Assembly: GCF_963678635.1 (NCBI RefSeq)
Contig: NC_087068.1
Span: 46,455,785 to 46,519,784, forward strand
Reading direction: 5' to 3'
Length of the DNA stretch: 64,000 nucleotides
Origin: Symsagittifera roscoffensis
Lineage: Eukaryota > Xenacoelomorpha > Acoela > Convolutidae
The notes beneath the pieces were generated by a model. The model saw only the letters and a program-made list of their open reading frames with translations, did not search any database and had not been told where the DNA came from. The first letter of the stretch is position 1. Each line of letters starts with the position of its first letter. Shown here one piece after another: positions 29,395-38,990 of this stretch. The translations under genes were made by a program, and so were the position numbers.

Positions 29395-29740
29395 CGATCC
29401 GAAAGAACAAAGCCCAGGACACAGTCTTCTCAAGTGGGTGTGTATTTGCCTAATACACCCACCGAGGTCTTCTCTTAGGTGCCCCGCGATTGCCCGAGCT
29501 GTCCTATTAAGTAGCTCAAGGCAACCTCTGATCGAAAATTTCTAAAGTCTATGAAAAAGCTCTCCCACACCCGGACTGCTCCAAGTGCACGAGAGCAGGG
29601 AACAACTTTTCTTCTCAAGTGAGTGTGTATTTGCCTAATACACTCACCGAGGTCTTCCTTTATTTGTTCCCGGATTGCCCGAACTTTTCTATTAAGTAGC
29701 TCAAGGCAACCACACGACCAAAATCACAATCAAAAAAACT
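29395..29740 (-). repeat. Two tandem 185-bp units, each with a stem-loop, in element 2 leader
   Basis: Units share TCAAGTGRGTGTGTATTTGC, ATTGCCCGA and TATTAAGTAGCTCAAGGCAA. Each has a 7-bp stem closing a short loop: GTGGGTG with CACCCAC (29,434-29,440 and 29,456-29,462) and GTGAGTG with CACTCAC (29,619-29,625 and 29,641-29,647). The G-C to A-T exchange keeps the pairing, which argues for a selected structure such as an RNA packaging or dimerisation signal. Confidence 0.7.
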
Positions 29741-29939
29741 TTTCTTTGTTCGGGTACTTCTGATACACCCAATGTAGAATCCAAAGTTGATCACGAATTT
29801 CCGGGTCAAAATGGGTGCCTATGATCCTGATAAGCACGCCTAATATCCTAATATGATCCTAATTAAATGGATATTTTCCGTTTCCCAAATTGCCACAGAA
29901 AGTTTACTCAAGTCTCTAACAAGGAAGATCTTTAGAAGG

Positions 29940-31990
29940 TTTAAGACACTCCGGAGGGTTACCTCGGAGGGTACCTTGATCACCCAAGCTACTTCGGAGG
30001 GTACCCTAATCACCCAAGTTACTTCGGAGGGTCCCCCTAAATTTACTAAGGAGGGTCAATAAGATGCTTAATATGCTCCGGAGGGTTCCTCCAAAATTTT
30101 CAAATTTTTTGATCTCGCTTAGAAGGTTCTCCCACTAGCTTCAAAAAGCGTCAAAACAAGCTAGGAGCTCTAAGGGGAGCTGTTTTAACTTCTTAGGGTG
30201 ATCTCGTGGAAATTTTCCACTAAGGAGGGTTGCCAAAAGGTTTAGCTGACTCCGGAGGGTCACTTCGGAGGGTTCCCCCAAAATCAAGAAAAAGGGTTAT
30301 ATCACCGCAGTAAAGCCTCTGAAAGCGGTCTACCTGACTTAAAACTAGGTTGGCTGACACGGTCAACCTTCCCAGTTGAATAAAAAGATGTTTTGATAAA
30401 ATTTTCTGCCGCTCGGAGGGTTACCTGTAATTTGGACCCTCCGAACCAACAAATTCTAAAAAAAATTTCTTTTCCGAGATTGTCAATCCCAAAAACGGTT
30501 GAGATTCGGAAAAGTGGTCAAAAACGTCGACTTATGGTACCAAAATTATCCCAATCGGATAACTAGTCTTTGAGAAATCGCCAAAAACGCGTTCGTCAAA
30601 ATGGCCTTTTTCACCACCTGTATAGGATCTGAAAGACTTTTTTCGCAGTTTCCGGTCGAAAGTGCCTAAAAATACTTGAAATGAGCGTAGTAGCCCTGTA
30701 CTGTATGGCACTGAAATAATGCAAAAAACCGGACTAAAATTGGTTTAGAAACAAAAATTTGGCCAAAAACTATCAAATTTGGACCCTCCGATTCCTTCCT
30801 TTTCCAAACCTTAAGTCGTTAGCTCTATCCACGGAGCTACTCGGAGGGTTACCCAAAATTTTCTCTAGTAACCGAGCACGTTATGCTAGCACGCTCCTAA
30901 CGCAAAAAAATTTATTGCTCTAACTCTAAAAACTCAAAAACTCGATCCCCAAAACAGATTGACAAAATACAGAAAACTATCAAAATTTTGATCAAAAAAA
31001 TTCCGTTTTTCTAACTTCTACTGAGTCTTTGCTCACGCGGTTTCTTTAACGAATGGGATCGAACTACGTAGCTACTCTCTGTATAAAAGCTTTTTGCCTA
31101 TCGGAAAAGCTCGGATATCCGGAAATTTGGGGGTCTGCAGTTTTGGTCGAAAATTGGTAATTTTCGACAAAAATGGCTGTTTCTTGGGTCTAAATAGGAG
31201 ATAAGTAATATATAATAAGGATAATGATCTATTAATAGTCGTTAATGAATGGTACTATACCCTCCTTTGCACCAAAATACCCGAATTAAGACCCTTAACT
31301 CGGAAATTTGTAATCGATGGAGGGTACAATCGGACCGCGCCAATCGTGCCCCCCACCACTTAAGTTTTAATGAAATAGTACCCGAACGATACTAAAATTG
31401 CTTCAACGATACCCAACAGTCGTTGCAGATGTTGCCCTTGATGTCCCTGTTGAGCGTGGAACACGTCGGTCAGCTTGCCACTCTACCCTCCGGTCACCGG
31501 CAAAATCACCATTAACGTGCTTAAACACTCAAATTACACTCGAGGGAGGGTATCCAACCCTTCACCAAAACACACAACCTTTCTATTAGAAACGATATAA
31601 ATCAATCTGAAACAACAACAAATAGGAAGGTCAGATCACATCTCGTCCGGAAATAACATATAAACTGTCACTTTATGTTTTTTTTACTGTTTTTGGTCTT
31701 TCTTGGATTTTTTACTGTTTTTTGTACTTTTTTGTTTTTAAATAAATTTGTTTTTGGCTTTTTCTTGGTTATACACTATTTTTGTTTGGTTGTTTTTGGT
31801 CCCGGGACCTCGGGACAAGCGGGTTCAAGACTTCCCACCTAACCCTCCGGCCCCCTGAATTTTCGGTGTTAACTGAGTTAAAAAGCTAAATTGTACTAGA
31901 CGGAGGGTACGCACCTTCCCCCTAGTACAACAACGGTCATTAAGACCTCTAACTCGGGCATACTCTCGGAGCGGAGGGTTCGTCGCTGAA
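29940..31990. repeat. Dispersed CGGAGGGT motif array in element 2 leader
   Basis: I count about 15 plus-strand GGAGGGT motifs (usually in CGGAGGGTT or CGGAGGGTA) and about 5 reverse-complement ACCCTCC motifs over 2 kb. Spacing is irregular, densest at 29,945-30,085. Element 1 lacks this motif in its leader and has the TGTCCCAAGAC array instead. No ORF of note. Confidence 0.75.
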
Positions 31991-32027
31991 ACGCTTGCTG
32001 ATCATGATGGTTGCATGCCTTTAACAG

Positions 32028-32045
32028 GCCCACCCAGGAGCGCCA
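32028..32045 (-). other. tRNA primer-binding site of element 2
   Basis: The plus strand reads GCCCACCCAGGAGCGCCA, with CCA at 32,043-32,045, 12 nt from the LTR edge. The last 15 bases are identical to those of element 1. Confidence 0.75.
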
Positions 32046-32057
32046 TAAAAACGTTTA

Positions 32058-32926
32058 TGTAACATTCGCCCAAATACTACACAGCGACGGAGCGTAGAAA
32101 AAGTACCTATTAACGACTGGCAGGCGTCAGTTACCTTAATCCTACTCGTTTTTCACCGTCTCGACCTTGCCAGTTGATTTTCTGGTCTGTTTAGGGCAAA
32201 TGAAAAAGGTACCATTTTTAGGCCATCAGTCAAACGACTTTTGATCAGCTTTCGTTTACATGCGAACACAACCACATAGCTGAGTCTCGGATCCTCAGAC
32301 TACATGATTGTCATTAAAAACACGGCTCAAACAACCTATTTTAATATGTTTTTGTGTGACAGTTCTATATTAAATCCATTGGAGATGGATTGACCCTTTC
32401 CTTTTTCTAGCTACTCATACTCTGAAATATTAAACAATAACGGTGTTAATTAAGATCTATGACATTATAGCAGCTATACAGTCAGTCTATACAGTCCCTT
32501 CACATAGACAGTCTCTGGGGGACCAAGCCTCCGCTCCCGTAATATTCTTGAGATAACACTCTTATCTCTTATATTTCGTGTCCCGGGAGATATTTCTTCC
32601 CCCACTGAAGCCTCCTTCTCCACAAATTTCCGTCGCTAAGGTTCTTATCGTATGTTATCGCCACGATAAGAGGCTTCGTATTTTTTTGTCTCTGATACGA
32701 CTGTTCTTCACAATATCTGTCGTTGTTCTTTTTTCGTCTTTTTTATTCAAAATGGCCGTCTTTTTTCCATTTCTCAGAAATATTCACTCTTCAATCGAAA
32801 TTTTAAAATTAAAAATTCCAGAACATTCTGACCCTCCTTTGCAACACTTTTTTGTTCATAAGGCCTTTAGCCTTCCTTTTTTACGTCGCCGGAAGGTTGT
32901 GCTGTGTCATCTGGCAGAATGGCACA
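32058..32926 (-). mobile_element. 5' LTR of element 2 (LTR-L family)
   Basis: 869 bp. The plus strand begins TGTAACATTCGCCC next to the primer-binding site and ends CAGAATGGCACA; the element strand is TGTGCCATTCTGCC ... GAATGTTACA. Its partner is the truncated 3' LTR at 11,922-13,114. Adjacent plus-strand LTR-L sequence starting at 32,927 makes a large palindrome here. Confidence 0.85.
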
Positions 32927-33675
32927 ATATTTCTCAGAAATACAAAAAAGACGGCCATTTTGACGAAAAACGACGAAAAAAACAGAACAACGACAAATAT
33001 TGTGGAAAACGGTCGCACAAGAGACGAAAAACACGAAGCCTCTTATCTTGGCAACAACACACGATAAGACCCTTAGCAGCGGATATTTGACACGATAAGA
33101 CACTTAGCAGCAGAGGAAGCTTCAGTGGGGAAGGAATATTCCACGGAACCCTCCCGTGCCACAAATTGGAAGAGATAAGAACGTTATCTCAGGAAGATTA
33201 CGGGAGCGGAGGCTTGGTCCCCCAGAGACTGTTTTATGTGAAGGGACTATATAAGACTGACTTTGTAGCTTCTTGGATGTCGTAAAACTCTGAATTAACA
33301 CCGGTATTATTTGATATTTTAGAATATGAGTAGCTAGAAAGAGGAAAGGGTCAATCCATCTCCAATGGATTTAATATAGAACTGTCACACAAAAACATGT
33401 TAAAATAGGTTGTTCGAGCTGTGTTTTTAATGACAATCACGTAGTCTGAGGATCCCAGACTCAGCTATGTGGTTGTGTTCGCATGTAAACGAAAGCTGAT
33501 CAAAAGTCGTTTGACTGATGGCCTAAAAATAGTAACTTTTTACTTAGCCCTAAACAGACCAGAAAATCAACTGGCAAGGTCGAGACGGTGAAAAACGATT
33601 AGGATTAAGGTAACTGACGCCTGCCAGTCGTTAATAGGTACTTTTTCTACGCTCCGTCGCTGTGTAGTATTTGGG
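32927..33675 (+). mobile_element. Remainder of an older plus-strand LTR-L, interrupted by element 2
   Basis: It starts ATATTTCTCAGAAATAC and ends GTAGTATTTGGG, matching 35,430-36,162. It lacks the first 143 bp of the LTR, which lie at 11,771-11,913 across element 2. Together they rebuild one LTR-L, showing a nested insertion. Its right end abuts the SDA1-like gene. Confidence 0.8.
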
Positions 33676-34299
33676 ATGAGATGAAAACAAACAATTCGCA
33701 ATGCTGTTAACCACTTTTTCTTCTGTCCAAATGCGTTTTCTGAACATTTCTACAAGAACGTTGAGAGCGACTTTTGCAACACTGACATTCGGCACCTTCA
33801 ACTTAGAAAACACAATGTTTTGCAACTCACTGTTCAGTGCCCTGTCTTTGTGGTTTTTGTTGATATTTTTGATATCAGCTTTAATCAATTTTTTAATAGA
33901 ACTTCGAAGTTGCTTATCTTGACAGGTACACAACTCGAAATATACTTCAGTAGCGAACTGTGACGTGATGATTTTGCGGTTTCTGTAAAACGTGAGTGCT
34001 TTGCAGAAACTCATTCTCAGATGAGGATGCATGTTCGTTTTGTGTCTTAACAGAAGTGTTTTGAACAATACTGGAGTATCCGCTAGTTCTGCCTTGTAGC
34101 ATGGTGTAATATAGGCAATAAATAGTACAAGCTGCTGTAGAGTTTTGTGAGGTTGATTAGGCTCCAGTTCAAAAAGGTCCAGGGAGCTTTTGAAATGAAT
34201 GTGAGCTTGCAGAAAGTCTTCGTGATAACCGACAGGATCCCTTTTTATCTTATTTTGCAACTCAAGCAGGTTGTTCAGAGACACTGCTTGGCGCGGCAT
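33631..34299 (-). pseudogene. SDA1/SDAD1-like ribosome-biogenesis protein, N-terminal part, truncated by an LTR
   Basis: The ATG at 34,299 (MPRQAVSLNNLLELQ) opens a frame whose first 208 residues match the N-terminus of SDA1/SDAD1 in order: LQNKIKRDPVGYHEDFLQ, LVLFIAYITPCY, HLRMSFCKALTFYRNRKII, LRSSIKKLIKADIKNINKNH and MFRKRIWTEEKVVNSIA. SDA1 acts in the nucleolus in 60S ribosomal subunit maturation and export; the family is normally 680-750 residues. Homology stops at 33,676 where LTR-L sequence begins, and the last 14 codons are LTR-derived. No intron interrupts the 208 codons. It is either the first exon of a host gene broken by the retroelement or an intronless partial copy; no remainder is seen elsewhere in the window. 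Confidence 0.85.
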
Positions 34300-34320
34300 T
34301 TTTACTGAAAAGTCAAACAA

Positions 34321-34765
34321 TGTAAGGACACATACTGAGAGATTAATCGCAGAGAAAAATCAATAGATACTCGCAGTCAACAAAAGTAACTTTTGTTTTC
34401 AGTGTCCAAAATTAAGTCAACCAGATTAAGAAAACTTCTCGTTTGAATTCATTGAACTGTTATGAAAAAGTATCGACATTTTTCTGGTTTGGGGTTTATC
34501 CTTCTGCTCTTTTTGGGTGCTTAAATAACAATTTTTCCCGCATCGGGCTTGCTGTTTATTAGCTTTTTTCTGCTCGAGATCTTGAGAGGCGTTGACATTT
34601 GCGGAAGGGGTTTAGATAGTGGTAGAACTTTGTATCTTTTTTATTTTTCATTGATGTAATTATATTGTTTATTGGTGTATTTATTTAAGGCTGGTATGGG
34701 CCCTATCCAGCTTCTGCACGACCACAATCCTTTCTTAAAAAATAAACTTTAATTGCAAAATGATG
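34321..34765. other. Upstream flank of the SDA1-like gene
   Basis: AT-rich DNA that would hold the promoter and 5' leader of the SDA1-like gene. I see no clear promoter motif. It ends at the edge of an LTR1-family repeat at about 34,766. Confidence 0.4.
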
Positions 34766-35288
34766 AGCAATAAAGTAACAGTCGCCTACTTATGTCACAT
34801 ATGAGGTTAAGAAAAACAGGCCCTATAACCATTGGCTCAAGGGCCAGGGACACTATCTCTTGTGCTTGTGCTTTTACACCTCATTCAGTCGGAGCCAATT
34901 CGATTCGTTTAAAACATGAGACTACAAATCGTGTTACAACTTAAAAGCTACTAACAAAATAGCCCCCCCCCCCACACTCTAGAAATAAGAACATCCCCAT
35001 GGTTAGGTCTCTAAATACCTAAAGCAAGCGAACGCCATTGAAAACAGGGTCGAATACCGTTAGTTTCTATCAGACAGCGGACCTTTGATACATTTCAGAT
35101 GGATCAACCTAAAACTCGCCTTATCTCAACATAATCACATAAAATGAACTCAAGAAATTAAATTGAGTATTCACATACCGAGTCGTGTCAGTATTACCGA
35201 CACGACTCTAGATTCAAGCAAAATCATTCATTCAGCAAATTCAATAAAGTAACTAAGACTCTAGATTCAAGACTCTGGATTTTTATCG
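34766..35288 (-). mobile_element. LTR1-family fragment
   Basis: It starts GTAACAGTCGCCTACTTATG (compare TGTAACATTCGTCTACT of LTR1) and is collinear with LTR1 through TTTCAGATGGATCAACC to GGATTTTTATCG. It is interrupted at 35,289 by a plus-strand LTR-L. It is probably one half of the 3' LTR of the third element, whose other half is at 37,640-37,913. Confidence 0.65.
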
Positions 35289-36173
35289 TGTGCCATTCTG
35301 CCAGATGGCACAGCGCAACCTTCCGGCGACACGAGAAAAAACGAATAAAGGCCTTAGGAACGAAAAAGTATTGCGAAGGAGGGTTGGAATATTCTAGAAT
35401 TTTTATTTTTAAAATTTCGATTGAATTGTGGATATTTCTCAGAAATACAAAAAAGACGGCCATTTTGACGAAAAACGACGAAAAAAACAGAACAACGACA
35501 AATATTGTGGAAAACGGTCGCACAAGAGACGAAAAACACGAAGCCTCTTATCTTGGCAACAACACACGATAAGACCCTTAGCAGCGGATATTAGTGGAGA
35601 AGGAAGCTTCAGTGGGGAAGGAATATTCCACGGAACCCTCCCGTGCCACAAATTGGAAGAGATAAGAACGTTATCTCAGGAAGATTACGGGAGCGGAGGC
35701 TTGGTCCCCCAGAGACTGTTTTATGTGAAGGGACTATATAAGACTGACTTTGTAGCTACTTGGATGTCGTAAAACTCTGAAATAACACCGGTATTATTTG
35801 ATATTTTAGAATATGAGTAGCTAGAAAGAGGAAAGGGTCAATCCATCTCCAATGGATTTAATATAGAACTGTCACACAAAAACATGTTAAAATAGGTTGT
35901 TCGAGCTGTGTTTTTAATGACAATCACGTAGTCTGAGGATCCCAGACTCAGCTATGTGGTTGTGTTCGCATGTAAACGAAAGCTGATCAAAAGTCGTTTG
36001 ACTGATGGCCTAAAAATAGTAACTTTTTACTTAGCCCTAAACAGACCAGAAAATCAACTGGCAAGGTCGAGACGGTGAAAAACGATTAGGATTAAGGTAA
36101 CTGACGCCTGCCAGTCGTTAATAGGTACTTTTTCTACGCTCCGTCGCTGTGTAGTATTTGGGCGAATGTTTCA
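35289..36173 (+). mobile_element. Complete plus-strand LTR-L copy
   Basis: It runs from TGTGCCATTCTGCC to GGGCGAATGTTTCA, the full LTR-L in reverse orientation to element 2's LTRs. No internal element sequence is attached, so it is a solo LTR or a fragment. It shows the uninterrupted target sequence of element 2's insertion at 35,429/35,430. A clear target duplication was not found. Confidence 0.75.
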
Positions 36174-37290
36174 TCGCTGTATGATTTTTGCAAACCATTT
36201 TTTCATAATTCTCAGTTTGGTTTTAGTAAAAAACGCTCCAGTTCACTTCAACTTTCAGTTTATTTAGATGAAATTTATTCAGCAATTCAACAGAAGAAAG
36301 AAATAGATGTTGTATATACCGATTTTGAGAAAACTTTTGACAGAGTCGATCATGGAATTTTACTTCAAAAACTTTCTGATTTTGGTGTCAGAGGAAAACT
36401 ATTAAACCTGTTAAATTCTTATCTTAGCGGTCGCAAACAAAGTGTCAAAGTTGGAAATTACCTGTCAAAATTAATTGTTGTAACCAATGGGGTGCCTCAT
36501 GATTCAATTCTTCAGCCTTTGTTGTTTTTACTATTCATCAATGACTTAGCTTTACAGACTGTCATGTCAGCTCACCATTATTATGAGCAGATGATGCAGA
36601 GTTCATTACCTTAAATTTCCTGAACAGTTTTTCCAAGCAGAAATAGATATTCTTTATACATGGAGCGTAACAATCAAAATGCCTTTCAATGCCCTTAAGA
36701 GTTGCTTTTAAAGTTTCAGATCGAAGAGTCAAAAATATTTATATTTCAATAACATTCCAATTACTAATCTGAAATCTCACAAAGACTTGGGTCTTTAAGT
36801 TACCGACGACCTTTCTTGGGATCTTCACGTATCAGAAAGTATCAAAACAGCAAATTCTGCTTTACTTGTAATTGAAAGAAATTCTCCTAAGCTTTCAATG
36901 AGCACAAAATCGAACCTTTATAAAAAAATGATTTTATCTATTATCATAGATTCAAGCTGGTGCTTCTACCCACGCATCAAAAGTAATCGTTTATTGGAGT
37001 CGTATCAAAAAGAATTTTTTTATTGGATCAGTGGTTATAAAAATTATGAATACGCCCTAATTAAATTGAACATTTTACCAGTACCATATTATCTTCAAAT
37101 AATATATCTTTTATACTTATCGAAACTAATGAATGGGTCCTACGATTTCTATTTTGCTGCTAAAGCGGTCAGTTTTTCACCCAGGCAGAATCTTTTCAAT
37201 TCAAGGTATGCTGCTTCTAGTTTGTTTCAGGTACAACGCACGAAGTTGAAGCTATGTGAACAGAACTTCTGATTTCGTTCGACTCGAGTT
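36174..37290 (+). pseudogene. Decayed LINE (non-LTR) reverse transcriptase, C-terminal half
   Basis: Reading across frames gives FGFSKKRSSSLQLSVYLDEI, VVYTDFEKTFDRVDHGILL (RT motif A), LSDFGVRGKLLNLLNSYLSG, GVPHDSILQPLLFLLFIND (motif B), then a frameshift that puts the ADDAE of motif C (about 36,590) into another frame, and NLGV.DDLSWDLHVSESIK. The last frame, 36,898-37,272, is the post-RT region. Stops and shifts show it is dead. The arrangement is typical of jockey-like LINEs. Confidence 0.85.
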
Positions 37291-37639
37291 GCAAATTTAG
37301 CACCAAGTTATGTTGACATTACAGATATTGTTTATCTCAAAAAAGGCCTTCTTCGATGGTTTTGGAAATATTTCACTAGATACTTTGATGAAGATGTTAC
37401 CTTCCCTTGAAAAATCAATTGTGATTGTCTATAGTACAACCGTAGAAATTTAAGAAGAATATTACCAACATGAGATTATCTCAGAGGATTGATGAGCCCT
37501 CATGGACTTTCCTCATGAAGTAACTAAGAAAACTCAGGAAGTTTCAAGTAATAGTTTTAGCACAAGTAGTTTCAAGTAACTCATGAACTTTCAAGTAAAT
37601 ACTTCTAGCTCAAGTAGATTGGGCAGCTTGACTCGTCTG
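37291..37639. other. Unassigned DNA between LINE fragment and LTR piece
   Basis: No gene is seen. Repeated short words (TTTCAAGTAA, CTCAAGTAG) between 37,530 and 37,615 may be diverged LTR1 sequence. Confidence 0.3.
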
Positions 37640-37913
37640 CCTGCCCAATCAAGGTTCTCTCTTGCCCAACGATGACACTTTCGCTGGAACTCTCAATATT
37701 ATCTGTCGGGAACAAGACAGCTCTACACGAATTGAAGATTCTGGTAAATTTGCGAATATCAAATTTACATTAGTGATTTCTGACAACTTTTTTTCTCCTT
37801 CAATTGTCGCGAGAAACTTGAGCATGACAGAATCGCGAGAAATTTGAACATGACAAAAATTACTTTTGTCCCCAAAATCAAGGTAGAATTTCCACATACG
37901 ACCGACTGGCACA
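37640..37913 (-). mobile_element. Start (U3 side) of the 3' LTR of a third element, LTR1 family
   Basis: The element strand begins TGTGCCAGTCGGTCGTATG at 37,913, the same start as LTR1. It resembles 11,170-11,550 with many substitutions, including the shared words TTGTCGCGAGAAA and CCAAAATCAAG. The polypurine tract lies immediately to the right, which fixes the orientation as minus. Confidence 0.65.
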
Positions 37914-37926
37914 TACTCCCCGGATT
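37914..37926 (-). other. Polypurine tract of the third element
   Basis: The element strand reads ATCCGGGGAGTA followed by TGTGCCAG, the same arrangement as at 13,115-13,128 in element 2. Confidence 0.65.
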
Positions 37927-38355
37927 CAAGATAGATGTCCTCGTCGCGCGTCGTCGTCATGTAAGTGAGCCTCCAGAATGTTGAGTGCCTCGCAAGATAC
38001 AGTGCCAGGGGTAATTTAAATAAATTGCAGCAGATTCAACTTCATATACATCCCGAAAATTCACAGACATCTAATAATGTCACTCTATAGCCTAACAGCA
38101 ATCAAAATCTTCATCCACCTGCACCCTGAATTTCAGTTTTGAAAGTTTTTTCTTTGAAATTTATTTTGTCCAACCAATTAGAAAATTACTATGCAAAACT
38201 ATGATATAAGTAAATAGATATTGTTTATTAGATAACAATATTTTTTTTTTTAATTTCTTTTCCGTGCCCTCAGATTTCATCCGAGTTCACACTCAAGTCC
38301 CCATTTCATTCGCCACTCGAGCTCGAGGCTCAAGAATCTAACCCGAGCACCCTGC

Positions 38356-38940
38356 TCAATTCGCGCCCTCTAACTTTGAAATACTGGGTCTAGATGCGCT
38401 CGACACCGTGATCTGCCTCTTCAACTCCTCCTCATCATCAGATCTGAGCACGATCTCTTCCCATGTCTTCAGTTGTTCATAGGCCCGCATCTATTCTCTC
38501 TGCTATTGAAGTCTTCTCGGTTGACTTGGTAGCTTCTTCACTTTGGGCTCTCTGTTCAAGCAAAAGTACTTATGTAAGCTCAAGCTAACATTCTTCGCCA
38601 TGTCTTCCTCCAGTATCGACTCCCTTGCTTTGGTATTATCTGTAGACACCTTACCAAACCTATTCCAACCCGTGGTTATCCCATTACGATGAGTGAGCAG
38701 AGGTCTCCTGAAGGCATCTGGCGTTATCTCGGCTAGGAACTCGCGATACTGTTTTTGATGCTTCCTCATGTGATTTTTTGTCAAAGCATACATCCGAGAA
38801 GTCAGCCTTGCTCGAAACCATGAGCAGAATCGTATGCGGCTCCATACGTGTCCTACTTCCATGGGAACATATTTTTGAGAAAACAAATCCTTTTTCAATT
38901 TTTTTAGTAACTGTCTTCTTGGATTTTTAAAGTAAATTGG
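38356..38940 (-). pseudogene. Decayed C-terminal part of a second ORF615 copy
   Basis: The frame down to 38,503 contains KKLKKDLF, HVWSRIRFCSWFRARLTSRM, LLTHRNGITT and NVSLSLHKYFCLNREPKVKK, aligning with the last 120 residues of ORF615 at 14,017-14,400. After a frameshift the acidic tail continues as MRAYEQLKTWEEIVLRSDDE down to a stop at 38,356. The codon after LHKYF is TGC (Cys), where the other copy has TGA. It sits 430 bp before a polypurine tract, as in element 2. Sequence upstream of about 38,990 is unrelated AT-rich DNA, so the element is truncated there. Confidence 0.8.
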
Positions 38941-38990
38941 GTCATTCGGGGCTTTGCTTTGAACAAAATTGCTTTGATTTTCATTTTTAT

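Noticed and set aside
32058-33675. A 1.6-kb foldback transposon
   Set aside because: The palindrome is explained by the minus-strand 5' LTR of element 2 lying next to the rest of a plus-strand LTR of the same family.
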